Below are positions 7,930-15,792 of a DNA stretch of 64,000 bases, in pieces. The stretch lies in contig NZ_QEOO01000007.1 in assembly GCF_003121585.1 (NCBI RefSeq), positions 117,146-181,145 on the forward strand, given 5' to 3'. Made by a program: the position numbers and the translations under genes. Positions within the stretch are counted from its first letter, which is position 1; every line of letters begins with the position of its first letter. Under the pieces are notes generated by a model. It saw only the letters and a program-made list of their open reading frames with translations. It searched no databases and was not told the DNA's origin. This DNA is from Nocardioides speluncae (GTDB lineage Bacteria > Actinomycetota > Actinomycetes > Propionibacteriales > Nocardioidaceae).

Positions 7930-8079
7930 AGCGGGGCTGTCGCCCCGGTCCACAAGCGGCTTGCCGGCGCGGCCGACCCAGCGAAGGTGGCGGGCAGGGA
8001 CTCCCGCCGCCGTTGCGAGGTCGGAGACGTCAGCGGTCACCACCGCGCCGGCGGCCACCACACAATCCTCGGGAGCGTC
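7930..8079 (-). pseudogene. Remnant of a hexapeptide-repeat acetyltransferase (C-terminal tail only)
   Basis: On the minus strand, directly after a TGA at 8080-8082, the frame reads EDCVVAAGAVVTADVSDLAT then GVPARHLRWVGRAGKPL. This is the standard end of a WbbJ/WbpD-type left-handed beta-helix acetyltransferase (VVAAGAVVT.DV...GVPAR..WVGRAG). No start codon or upstream helix repeats are present, and homology ends near 7930 although the frame stays open. I read it as a decayed gene fragment of about 45 codons left by an earlier arrangement of the locus. Confidence 0.65.
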
Positions 8080-8081
8080 TC

Positions 8082-8213
8082 ATGGAGTGGTTTGCGAAGC
8101 TGGACATTTCGCCCAGTCGGGGGATCATGGCAGCGCACCGGCAGCCGGCGTACTCGGACTGGGATGGCCAGCTGCCGGTGACCAATCACGGCACTGCGGC
8201 CGGGCAGCCATGA
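8082..8213 (+). CDS. Possible small ORF (43 codons) coupled to the acetyltransferase gene
   Basis: ATG 8082 follows GGGAG at 6-base spacing. The ORF ends in a TGA that shares ATGA with the next gene's start at 8210. The product begins MEWFAKLDISPSRGIMAAH and resembles nothing I know. It could be a leader peptide giving translational coupling, or chance. The alternative is that 7926-8209 is simply non-coding debris around the acetyltransferase fragment. Confidence 0.25.
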   Translation: MEWFAKLDISPSRGIMAAHRQPAYSDWDGQLPVTNHGTAAGQP

Positions 8214-8872
8214 ACCGCCTCCTCCTGATCGCCGCGAGTGGGCTGGCGCGCGAGGCGCTGGCTGTCGAGCGCGCGCTCGGCCGCTTCGCCCGGATCCGGG
8301 TGCTCGACGACGACCCTGATCTGTGGGGCAGCAGCCTCGACGGCGAGCCGGTCGTCGGCGGGCTGGAACTGGTCCGGGAGGACGACGACCACCGGGTGCT
8401 GGTCTGCGCCAGCAAGGGCCCGACCCGCCGCGCGATCGTGGACCGGCTGACCGACATGGGCGTGACCCACGACCGCTTCGCCCGCACCGTGCACCCCGAT
8501 GTCGACATCCCGCCGGGCTGCTCGGTCGGCGCCGGGAGCATCCTGCTGGCCGGCGTCGTACTCACCGCCAACGTACGGATGGGCAACCACGTCGTGGTGA
8601 TGCCGAACGTCAGCCTCACCCACGACGACATGGTCGCCGACTTCGCGACGATCTGCGCCGGCGTGGCGCTGGGCGGCGGTGTCCACGTCGGCTCCGGCGC
8701 CTACCTCGGCATGAACAGTAGTGTCCGTGAGGGGCTCTCCATCGGGCACGACGCGGTCCTCGGCATGGGCTCGGTGCTGCTCACCGAGCTGCCCGCGGGC
8801 CAGACCTGGGCCGGCGTACCCGCGCGGCCCGTCGAGGCGATTCCCGTTCAGAAAGTAAGACGAGACGCCTGA
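8210..8872 (+). CDS. NeuD-like acetyltransferase (sugar O-/N-acetyltransferase)
   Basis: 220 residues. The N-terminal Rossmann-like half (residues 1-90: LLLIAASGLAREALAV, VLDDDPDLWGSSLDGEPVVGG) precedes a C-terminal left-handed beta-helix (from about 95) with hexapeptide repeats (PPGCSVGAGSILLAGVVLTA, MGNHVVVMPNVSLTHD, VLGMGSVLL) and the WAGVPARPVEAI end. This is the PglD/NeuD architecture. These acetyl-CoA enzymes modify amino sugars or the growing polymer. TGATG overlap with the next gene (8872) indicates one transcript. Function in polysaccharide acetylation is inferred from fold and context. Confidence 0.87.
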   Translation: MNRLLLIAASGLAREALAVERALGRFARIRVLDDDPDLWGSSLDGEPVVGGLELVREDDDHRVLVCASKGPTRRAIVDRLTDMGVTHDRFARTVHPDVDIPPGCSVGAGSILLAGVVLTANVRMGNHVVVMPNVSLTHDDMVADFATICAGVALGGGVHVGSGAYLGMNSSVREGLSIGHDAVLGMGSVLLTELPAGQTWAGVPARPVEAIPVQKVRRDA

Positions 8873-11601
8873 TGACCACCACAGAGTCGAGGGTTCCGGC
8901 GACGCTCGAGGAGCGTCGCCCTGAGCACTCAGCTCTGGGGAAGCAGGTCGGCTGGGGCATCGCGCTCCGGCTGGCCAACATCGGCGTCACCGCGATCATC
9001 GCCCGGATCCTGGCGCCGGCCGACTTCGGCGTCTTCGCGGTCGCCCTCGCGGTCCACGTCGTCGTGGCCGGCGTGGCCGAGCTCGGCATGGCTTCGGCGG
9101 TCGCGCGCTCGGCGCTGGAGCCGGACGAGATCGCACCGACGGTCGCCTCGATCTCGATCGGCGTCAGCCTGCTGCTGGGCGCGGCGATGGTGACCTTCGC
9201 GGGGTCGATCGCGTCGGTACTCGGCACACCCGACGCGGCGGAGCCGATCCGGATCCTCTCCCTGTCGCTGGTCATCGCCGGCGTCTTCGCGGTGCCCGGC
9301 GCTCAGCTGGCTCGCGAGTTCGAGCACGACAAGATCCTCATGGCGACGGTCGCGGGCTTCGTGCCCGCGAACGCGCTGTTGATCGGGCTGGCGCTCGACG
9401 GTGGCGGCGCGGCCGCGTTCGCCTGGTCCCTGGTGGCCGGCCAGCTGGTCACCGGACTGGTGCTGGTCGCGGCGCTGCCGCGGCACTACCTGCCGGGCTG
9501 GCGGCGCTCGGTGGTCGGCTCGCTGATGCGGTTCGGGCTGCCGCTGGCGCTGGCCAACCTAATCAGCTTGGTGCTGCTCAACGCCGACTACCTGATCATC
9601 GCGAGGCTGCTCACCGAGACCCAGATCGGCGTCTACATGGTCGCGTTCTCGGTCGCCGGCGGGGCGACCGCCGTGCTCGGCATGGTGCTCACCGGAGTCG
9701 TGGTGCCGGCCTTCGGGCGGGTCGCCGACGACCGATCCAAGCTCGCCGACGCGCTGGTCACTTCGTCCGGGCTGGTGGCGCTGGTTGCGATGCCGATCGC
9801 GTTCGTCACCATGGGACTGTCCGGGCCGATGGTGGAGACGCTGTTCGGCGCGCGCTGGCTGGACGCGGGGCCGGTGCTGACCGTGCTCGCGCTCCATGGC
9901 CTGCTCTTCTCCTTCTCACTGCTCTACGTCAACGTCCTGGTCGCGACCGGCCAGACCGCACGGCTGCTGCTCATCCAGGTCGCCTGGCTGGCCGCGCTGG
10001 CGCCGGCGATCGTGCTCGGCGTCAAGGTGGACGGACTGGTCGGCGTTGCCTGGGCCCACGTTGCGGTGATCGCACTGGTCGCGATCCCTGGCTACCTCTG
10101 GGCGGTACGGCGCGCCACCGGCCGGCCGGCCGCCCAGCTCGGCACCGGCCTGGTGGGAGCAGTCCTCCATCCCATGCTGGCCGCGGTATTTGCCGGTTTG
10201 GTGGCCGGGGCAACGTCAGGTTTGTTCGAAACCGCATGGATTGGGTTCCTTGCGGGTGGCTTCGCCGCGGTCGCGGCGTACACACTGGTGGTGTGGCCCG
10301 CACTGGTCCACCATGTCCCCACACTTGCTGGGCGGCTGCCCGGCACCAGACGCACTCCGGCCGGCCATACCCCTGCCAAGGCCGGCCGGAGTGTCCAGTC
10401 CGTTGATCGGCGACCGCGACTCGCGTTCGGGCTCGAAGGGCTCGCGCTCGGCGGCTGCTCGATCAACGCCATCGACCTGGCCCGGACCCTTCGCGGCCGC
10501 GGCCAGGAGGTGTCGATCTTCGCGGTCGAGGAGGACGTGCAGGTCTCGCTGATCCCGTACGCCGAGGCGGCCGGGTTCGCGGTCACGACGATCCCCGCTG
10601 ATGTCGGGCTGGTCGGGCGGGCGCGCGCGATCCGCCGGTACGCCGACGCTCACGACGCCGACATCGTCCACGTCTTCGCGCCCGGGCTCGGACCGGCCGC
10701 CTCGGTGGCGGTCAGCGGCCGGTCCCGGCGGGCCGCGGTGATGCTGAACTGGACGATGGAGAACGCCTTCTGGACCGCCCCGCACACACCGATGATCGTC
10801 GGCACCGGCGCCATGCGCGACGAGGCCGAGCCGCTGCACGGCAGCCAGGTCTGGCTGCTGGAGCCGCCGGTCGACCTGAGCAGGGACCGGCCGCACGAGG
10901 AGGCGGCCGCGGCCTTCCGTCACGACTTCGGCATCTCCTCCCTCGACCTGCTCGTCGTCCAGGTGACCGGCGTGGACCGGGTGCTGCAGCTGTCCGGCAT
11001 CCTGCAGGCGATCGACGCGGTGGTCCGGCTCGACGAGGCAGGTGATCATTCGGTCCGGCTGGCGGTGGTCGGTGACGGCGACGCGATGGCCGAGGTGCAG
11101 ATGAAGACAGTCGCCGCGAACGAGCGCCTCGGCCGCGACGCGATCCTGCTGACCGGCTTCCTGCTCGACCCGCACCCGGCGTACGCCGCCGCCGACGTCG
11201 CCCTGGCGACGGGCGGCTCCGCGCTTCGGTCGCTCGCCCACGCGCGGCCCACGATCGTGCTCGGCGAGAACGGCTTCGCCAGGCCGCTCGCGCCCGACAC
11301 CGTCGACTACTTCCTGAGCGCCGGCTTCCTCGGAACGACGCCGGTCGACGATCCTGCGGGTCACCTCGCCGGGCTGATCGGCGACCTGCGTGATCCGGCG
11401 CTGCGCGACGAGCGGGGTGGCTACGGGCAGTGGATGGTGGAGAAGCGGTTCGGGCTGGAGGCGGCGGCCGACTCGCTGGAGCGGATGTACGCCGAGGCGC
11501 TGGCCACCGCACCGCCGGTGCCGACCCGGCTCGCCGACGCGGCGTACCTGCTGGCGCGCAGCGCCGCCGGTGACCTCAAGCGGCTGGTTACCCGCCAGTG
11601 A
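8872..11601 (+). CDS. Fusion: MOP-type polysaccharide flippase plus GT4-like glycosyltransferase
   Basis: 909 residues. Residues about 20-475 form a Wzx/MOP-superfamily flippase with 12-14 hydrophobic helices (GIALRLANIGVTAIIARIL near the start, then LANLISLVLLNADYLIIARL). A polar linker rich in Pro, Arg and Gly (about 485-515) leads to a GT-B glycosyltransferase region (about 515-905). That region has an N-terminal Rossmann start (GLALGGCSINAIDLARTLRG), a donor half with VVGDGDAMAEVQ, and the ATGGSALRSLAHARPTIVLG segment. Flippase and glycosyltransferase are normally separate proteins. There is no stop or frameshift at the junction, so this is a true fusion, coupling glycan completion or modification to export at the membrane. 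Confidence 0.85.
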   Translation: MTTTESRVPATLEERRPEHSALGKQVGWGIALRLANIGVTAIIARILAPADFGVFAVALAVHVVVAGVAELGMASAVARSALEPDEIAPTVASISIGVSLLLGAAMVTFAGSIASVLGTPDAAEPIRILSLSLVIAGVFAVPGAQLAREFEHDKILMATVAGFVPANALLIGLALDGGGAAAFAWSLVAGQLVTGLVLVAALPRHYLPGWRRSVVGSLMRFGLPLALANLISLVLLNADYLIIARLLTETQIGVYMVAFSVAGGATAVLGMVLTGVVVPAFGRVADDRSKLADALVTSSGLVALVAMPIAFVTMGLSGPMVETLFGARWLDAGPVLTVLALHGLLFSFSLLYVNVLVATGQTARLLLIQVAWLAALAPAIVLGVKVDGLVGVAWAHVAVIALVAIPGYLWAVRRATGRPAAQLGTGLVGAVLHPMLAAVFAGLVAGATSGLFETAWIGFLAGGFAAVAAYTLVVWPALVHHVPTLAGRLPGTRRTPAGHTPAKAGRSVQSVDRRPRLAFGLEGLALGGCSINAIDLARTLRGRGQEVSIFAVEEDVQVSLIPYAEAAGFAVTTIPADVGLVGRARAIRRYADAHDADIVHVFAPGLGPAASVAVSGRSRRAAVMLNWTMENAFWTAPHTPMIVGTGAMRDEAEPLHGSQVWLLEPPVDLSRDRPHEEAAAAFRHDFGISSLDLLVVQVTGVDRVLQLSGILQAIDAVVRLDEAGDHSVRLAVVGDGDAMAEVQMKTVAANERLGRDAILLTGFLLDPHPAYAAADVALATGGSALRSLAHARPTIVLGENGFARPLAPDTVDYFLSAGFLGTTPVDDPAGHLAGLIGDLRDPALRDERGGYGQWMVEKRFGLEAAADSLERMYAEALATAPPVPTRLADAAYLLARSAAGDLKRLVTRQ

Positions 11602-11750
11602 GCCAGGTACGCCTGTTGCGCTATCCGGACGAACGGACCAGCATGGGGAGTCTGGCAGCCGAACGCGCGCGGCAGGAGTTCTCGGGGCGGGCCTTCACCG
11701 AAAGAGTGGGGGCAATCGTGCAGACGACGATGGGGGAGGGAACCCCGTGA
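11598..11750 (+). pseudogene. C-terminal remnant of a GT4 glycosyltransferase, or coupled small ORF (50 codons)
   Basis: A GTG at 11598 overlaps the upstream stop (GTGA), and the TGA at 11748-11750 overlaps the next gene's GTG (GTGA again), so the frame is bracketed by translational-coupling overlaps. The product (LLRYPDERTSMGSLAAERAR, then EFSGRAFTERVGAIVQ) looks like the usual tail of a GT4 enzyme (LL.DPE.R..MG..AR.R....FS...F..R...IY). I read it as what is left after internal deletion of a glycosyltransferase gene; a functional small protein cannot be excluded. Confidence 0.5.
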
Positions 11751-12958
11751 GCCGCAACGGAGCAGCGCCCGTGCACGGCATCTCGATCGTGTGCGTCTTC
11801 AACGACATCGACGTCCGCCAGCACTGCCTTGACCGCTCGATCAGCGACTACCAGGGTTCGGGGTCGGTCGACTACGTGCCGGTCGACAACACTGCGCAGG
11901 CCTTCACCTCCGCCGGCGCGGCGCTCAACCACGGCGCCCGGCGCGCGCAGCACGACGTGGTCGTCTTCGTCCACCAGGACGTCTACCTGCACTCCATCGA
12001 CCGGCTGATCGAGATCGCACAGCTGATGACCGACGACGGGCCGTGGGGTCTGCTCGGTGCCTCCGGTGTGACCGCGTCAGGCGGGGTGGTCGGCCGGCTG
12101 CGGGACAAGGTGCAGCTGCTCGGCAGCGACGCTCCCGCACCGGTCGCGGTGGACAGCCTGGACGAGGTGCTGTTCATGATCCGACGCTCGCAGGTGCTGG
12201 CCGAGCCGCTGTCGGAGGACGCCGAGCTCGCCTGGCACGCGTACGGCATTGAGTACGGCCTGCGGATGAAGGCGCTCGGCCGCGACGTCGGCGCGGTCAA
12301 CCTCGCCGTCACCCACAACAGCCTGACCATCAACCTCGCGCGGCTCGACGTCGCGCACGCCCGCGTGGCCGCCCTGCACCCGTCAGCGGTGCCGGTGCGG
12401 ACGACCTGCGGGGTCGTCGGCGGCGACAGCACCTCGCGGCTGAAGTCGCTGCCGGTGCTCGGCTCGGTGGCGGCCAAGCACGGCTGGCGCTACCAGTGGT
12501 TCCAGGAGTCGCGGCTCGCGCGACGGGCGTCGCGGCGGGCCAAGCTGCCGGCCGTGATCGGCGACATCCGGCGCTCGGTCGACGGGCTCGAGGTCGGCGT
12601 CGACCGGACCCTGCACGTCGTCAACGTCGACGACGTTGGCGGTTTCGCCGGGTACGGCGCCGAGCCGCTGTGCCTGCTCCGCCGCGAGCAGCCGGTCAAG
12701 GCCCGGGCGGTCTCCACCCCCGACGACCTGGTCGCGGCCCTCGGCTCGATCCCGGCCGGCGAGTCGACCCTGGTCACCGACCTCGATGTCGAGCACGTCG
12801 AGCCGGTCGGCGAGCTGGTCCGGCGCCGCGCCGAGGAGGCGGTGCTCGGCGTACACGACGGGATGCTGTGGCTGCTCACGGGCTCCGCCGCCACCCACCT
12901 CCCCGAAACCTTCGGCAACCGCCGCGCCACCTCGCTGGGTACGCCGGTCCTGCACTGA
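11747..12958 (+). CDS. Glycosyltransferase-like protein (GT-A fold, GT2-related)
   Basis: 403 residues from GTG 11747, which has GGGAGGG as Shine-Dalgarno. The N-terminal third resembles a GT2/GT-A domain: GISIVCVFNDIDVRQHCLDR, YVPVDNTAQAFTSAGAALN, and a VVFVHQDVYLHS segment carrying the acidic motif. This type of N-terminus is found in proteins annotated as putative glycosyltransferases in actinobacterial and proteobacterial polysaccharide loci. The C-terminal half (from about 230) is less conserved and includes LPVLGSVAAKHGWRYQWFQE. No signal peptide or membrane segment. It is the last gene of the first polysaccharide transcript. Substrate unknown. Confidence 0.75.
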   Translation: MSRNGAAPVHGISIVCVFNDIDVRQHCLDRSISDYQGSGSVDYVPVDNTAQAFTSAGAALNHGARRAQHDVVVFVHQDVYLHSIDRLIEIAQLMTDDGPWGLLGASGVTASGGVVGRLRDKVQLLGSDAPAPVAVDSLDEVLFMIRRSQVLAEPLSEDAELAWHAYGIEYGLRMKALGRDVGAVNLAVTHNSLTINLARLDVAHARVAALHPSAVPVRTTCGVVGGDSTSRLKSLPVLGSVAAKHGWRYQWFQESRLARRASRRAKLPAVIGDIRRSVDGLEVGVDRTLHVVNVDDVGGFAGYGAEPLCLLRREQPVKARAVSTPDDLVAALGSIPAGESTLVTDLDVEHVEPVGELVRRRAEEAVLGVHDGMLWLLTGSAATHLPETFGNRRATSLGTPVLH

Positions 12959-12977
12959 CCCAGCGGCCGCCACCCGC

Positions 12978-13340
12978 TCAGCGCGTGTCGTACGCGTCCC
13001 GCGCGCGCTCGACCTGCTCGTAGTGCTCCTCGGCCCAGCGGCCGAGCGCACCCAGCGGTGCGGAGAGGGTACGGCCGAGGTCGGTCAGCTCGTACTCGAC
13101 CCGAGGTGGGATCTCGGCGTAGGCCTGGCGCGCTACCAGCCCGTCGCGCTCCAGGTCGCGCAGCGTCTCGGTCAGCACCTTGCCGCTGATTCCGCCGACC
13201 ATCTCGCGCAGCTCTCCGAACCGCAGGCGACGCTCGCTCAGGGCGATCACGATCATGGCCGTCCACTTGTTGGCGATCCGGGCCAGCGACGTGCGCGACG
13301 GGCAGGTGGCGAGCATGACGTTCCACTCCGGCGTCGACAT
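12978..13340 (-). CDS. HxlR-family transcriptional regulator
   Basis: 120 residues forming one HxlR winged HTH: RIANKWTAMIVIALSERRLR, FGELREMVGGISGKVLTETLRDL, DGLVARQAYAEIPPRVEYEL, then a C-terminal dimerisation helix. A CPSRTSL cysteine near residue 13 is typical for redox- or aldehyde-sensing HxlR proteins. It is divergent from an NTF2-like gene, and the gap holds four alternating GTTAC/GTAAC half-sites, so it probably represses both genes. Confidence 0.92.
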   Translation of the reverse strand: MSTPEWNVMLATCPSRTSLARIANKWTAMIVIALSERRLRFGELREMVGGISGKVLTETLRDLERDGLVARQAYAEIPPRVEYELTDLGRTLSAPLGALGRWAEEHYEQVERARDAYDTR

Positions 13341-13350
13341 CGCACTCCTT

Positions 13351-13385
13351 AGTTACGTTGAGGTAACAGGTTACTAGATGTAACT
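13351..13385. promoter_or_regulatory. Array of GTTAC/GTAAC half-sites (HxlR operator)
   Basis: Half-sites lie at 13352-13356 (GTTAC), 13363-13367 (GTAAC), 13370-13374 (GTTAC) and 13380-13384 (GTAAC). The outer pair extends to AGTTAC / GTAACT. They make two inverted repeats of similar spacing between the start codons at 13340 (minus) and 13420 (plus), which suggests cooperative binding of two HxlR dimers. Confidence 0.65.
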
Positions 13386-13419
13386 ATCGGTGCGTAGACA
13401 GTCCACGAAGGAGACGAAC

Positions 13420-13824
13420 ATGAACGACCAGAACCCCGCAGCCGTCGCGACCCGCTACTTCGATGCCCTGGCCGCCGGAGACCTCGCCACGGTGACCAGC
13501 CTGCTGAACCCCGGCCTGGTCTGGCATCAGCCAGGCGCCAACCGCTTCTCCGGCACCCACACCGGCCTCGCCGGCTTCGAGGAGCTCATCGGCGGCATGA
13601 TGCAGGTCAGCGGCGGGACATTCCAGCTGTCCGTGACCGGCGCGCCCATGGTCAACGGCGAGAAGGTCGCCGTCCCCGTGCGCTTCCAGGCGCGGCGCGA
13701 GGGTCACGAGATGGACATGGGCGGCATCGACCTGCTGACGGTCCGTGACGGCACGATCGTCGAGGTCCACCTCTTCTCCGCCGACGGACCCGCCGAGGAC
13801 CGGTTCTGGGGCGCCGCCGGCTGA
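13420..13824 (+). CDS. NTF2-like / SnoaL-type protein
   Basis: 134 residues. The NTF2-like fold is indicated by VATRYFDALAAGDLATVTSL at the N-terminus, a WHQPGANRFSGTHTGLAGF segment and terminal IVEVHLFSADGPAEDRFWG. Such proteins are small cone-shaped hydrolases, isomerases or binding proteins of diverse function. The ATG at 13420 has an AAGGAG Shine-Dalgarno; the frame is open 10 codons upstream but without a good ribosome site. It is controlled with the divergent HxlR gene, which suggests a role in coping with a reactive small molecule rather than in polysaccharide synthesis. Confidence 0.85.
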   Translation: MNDQNPAAVATRYFDALAAGDLATVTSLLNPGLVWHQPGANRFSGTHTGLAGFEELIGGMMQVSGGTFQLSVTGAPMVNGEKVAVPVRFQARREGHEMDMGGIDLLTVRDGTIVEVHLFSADGPAEDRFWGAAG

Positions 13825-13854
13825 CCTGGGCCGATCGAGTGAGTGGATTGCGCA

Positions 13855-13868
13855 GAATGCGCGCATTC
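13855..13868. terminator. Perfect 14-base palindrome after the NTF2-like gene
   Basis: GAATGCGCGCATTC lies 30 bases after the stop at 13824. It may be a weak terminator stem or a protein-binding site; no T-tract follows. Confidence 0.35.
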
Positions 13869-13948
13869 CAGGGTAAAGAATGCCTCGAACAATTCGGTCA
13901 TAAGGAATATTCAGCCACATCGGTAACGACTCGATAACAGGCGTCCCC

Positions 13949-13954
13949 TATGGT
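13949..13954 (+). promoter_or_regulatory. Candidate -10 element (TATGGT) of the beta-helix gene
   Basis: TATGGT ends 8 bases before the ATG at 13963, and no Shine-Dalgarno is visible. This spacing would put the transcription start at or next to the ATG, i.e. a leaderless mRNA, which is common in Actinobacteria. The upstream 80 bases are AT-richer than the flanks. Confidence 0.4.
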
Positions 13955-13962
13955 CGTGCCCC

Positions 13963-15756
13963 ATGCTAGCGATGCACCGTAGTTCCCGTAGTCCCCGTCC
14001 GCCCCGATCCTCAGCAGTCCGTATCCGTCACGCCGTTGCCGGCGCCATCGGGCTGTGCCTACTGGCAACAGCACTCGCGGCCTCGGCCGGCTCCTCGAGC
14101 GCGGGCCCTGGCGACGCGGCGAGCGCGGGTGGGCGCACCTGGTACGTCGCGACGAACGGCTCCGGCTCCGCACCGGGAACCAAGGCCCAGCCGCTGCGGA
14201 GGCTGGCCCAGGCCGTCAGCCGCGCCGGCCAGGGCGACACGATCGTGCTGCGGAAGGGCACCTACCACGAGCGGGTCGTGGTCACCACGCCCGACCTGAC
14301 CATCACGTCGATGCCCGGCGAAGCCGTGTGGATGGACGGCTCCAGCTCGGTCACGGGCTTCCGCGCGACGGGCGCAACCTGGACCAGGGCCAACTGGAAC
14401 TACGACTTCGACCACAGCCCGACCTTCAACCGAGGCGCGCCGGACAACACCGGTGCAGGCTGGAACTACATCAACCCGGCGTACCCGATGGCGGCGCACC
14501 CGGACCAGGTCTGGATCAGCGGCAAGAGGCTGCGTCAGGTCAAGACCCCGGCCGACGTCCGCGCCGGCACCTTCGCTGTCGACAGGGCCGCCAACAAGCT
14601 GGTCGTTGGCACGAACCCGCTGGGGAAGACGGTGAAGGCCAGCACGCTGAACAAGGCGATCTCGGTGCGCGCTCCCGGCGTGCACCTGATCGGGTTCGGG
14701 GTACGCCGGTACGCCGTCTCCATGCCCGACCACGGCGCCGTCACCCTGGAGAAGCCGAACACCCGGATGACCCGGATGAAGGTCGTCTCCAATGCCACCT
14801 CGGGTATCGGCATCTCCGCTGACTACATCAAGCTGGTCAACAGCACCTTCAGCCGCAACGGGCTGATCGGGATCCACGGCGCCTCGACCTATCACCTGCG
14901 GATGAGCGGGTTGACGGTGAAGCGGAACAACCTGGAGCACTTCAACGAGCTTCCGATGGCTGGCGGCATCAAGATCGGCCGTGCCCGTGACGTCTCGATC
15001 CGAAACAGTGTGGTCACCCAGAACCTCGGTAGCGGGGTGTGGTTCGACGAGTCGGTCTACGACAGCCGGATCATCAACAACCGGGTGAACGGGAACACCG
15101 GGCACGGCGTCGAGGTGGAGCTCTCCGAGCGCTCGGTGATCGCCAACAACATGATCCTGGGCAACCACGAGCACGGGATCCTGGTGCTCGATACCGGCGC
15201 GGTGCGGATCTACAACAACACGCTGCTGCGCAACTACCGGCCGATCAACATCATCCAGGACAAGCGCACCCACCAGAACGCGCGGTCGGGCCATGACCGG
15301 CGTCGCCCGTTCCCCGACCCGACCGTGCCGTGGCGGGTGCAGAACGTAGAGATTCGCAACAACGTGCTGGCCTACGCCCGCACCGGCTCGGCCTGCGTGC
15401 TGTGTGTCGAGGACGGCTCGCACCAGCGGTCGGCGGCGCAGATGGGCATCGCGCCCGAGTCGAACGTGTATGTCCGCACGGGCAACCTGCCCCGCTGGCT
15501 GATCGTCTGGTCGAGCGGCGTGGGGAACCCCAAGGTGTTCACCACGCTCGACGAGTTCCGCTCGGCGACCGGGCGCGAGCGCCTCGGCGTCCACACGACG
15601 TCAGCCGTCGTCTCCGCGCACGGCGGGGCCTCGGACCAGCTGCTCAGCTGGGGCGAGGACCGTGCCTCCGCGATTCCGGACGACGTCGCGGACATGATCG
15701 GCGTACCCACCTCGCTCCGGCGGATCGGCGTGGTCCCGTGGGAGCTGAACTGGTAG
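13963..15756 (+). CDS. Secreted right-handed parallel beta-helix protein
   Basis: 597 residues. A basic N-terminus and hydrophobic segment (AVAGAIGLCLLATALAASAG) form a secretion signal. The mature start (TWYVATNGSGSAPGTKAQPL, then RRLAQAV) is the DUF1565-type entry of pectate-lyase-like beta-helices. Repeated coils follow (VSIRNSVVTQNLGSGVWFDE, RIINNRVNGNTGHGVEVELS, VIANNMILGNHEHGILVLD, VRIYNNTLL) from about 260 to 430. Such proteins cleave or bind acidic or acetylated polysaccharides. No catalytic triad can be assigned confidently. A close paralogue lies at 16793. It is probably an extracellular lyase, epimerase or binding protein for the locus polymer. Confidence 0.88.
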   Translation: MLAMHRSSRSPRPPRSSAVRIRHAVAGAIGLCLLATALAASAGSSSAGPGDAASAGGRTWYVATNGSGSAPGTKAQPLRRLAQAVSRAGQGDTIVLRKGTYHERVVVTTPDLTITSMPGEAVWMDGSSSVTGFRATGATWTRANWNYDFDHSPTFNRGAPDNTGAGWNYINPAYPMAAHPDQVWISGKRLRQVKTPADVRAGTFAVDRAANKLVVGTNPLGKTVKASTLNKAISVRAPGVHLIGFGVRRYAVSMPDHGAVTLEKPNTRMTRMKVVSNATSGIGISADYIKLVNSTFSRNGLIGIHGASTYHLRMSGLTVKRNNLEHFNELPMAGGIKIGRARDVSIRNSVVTQNLGSGVWFDESVYDSRIINNRVNGNTGHGVEVELSERSVIANNMILGNHEHGILVLDTGAVRIYNNTLLRNYRPINIIQDKRTHQNARSGHDRRRPFPDPTVPWRVQNVEIRNNVLAYARTGSACVLCVEDGSHQRSAAQMGIAPESNVYVRTGNLPRWLIVWSSGVGNPKVFTTLDEFRSATGRERLGVHTTSAVVSAHGGASDQLLSWGEDRASAIPDDVADMIGVPTSLRRIGVVPWELNW

Positions 15757-15792
15757 TGGGCAGCCGGATCGATCAGGTGGGGTACTGACCGC

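Noticed and set aside
12490..13326. Minus-strand frame extending across the HxlR gene
   Set aside because: It is in a different frame from the HxlR protein and has no motif; the 12978-13340 frame has the full HxlR pattern.
14059..15594. 511-codon frame antisense to the beta-helix gene
   Set aside because: His/Arg/Asp/Val-rich shadow typical of antisense GC-rich coding DNA; the plus strand has signal peptide and beta-helix coils.
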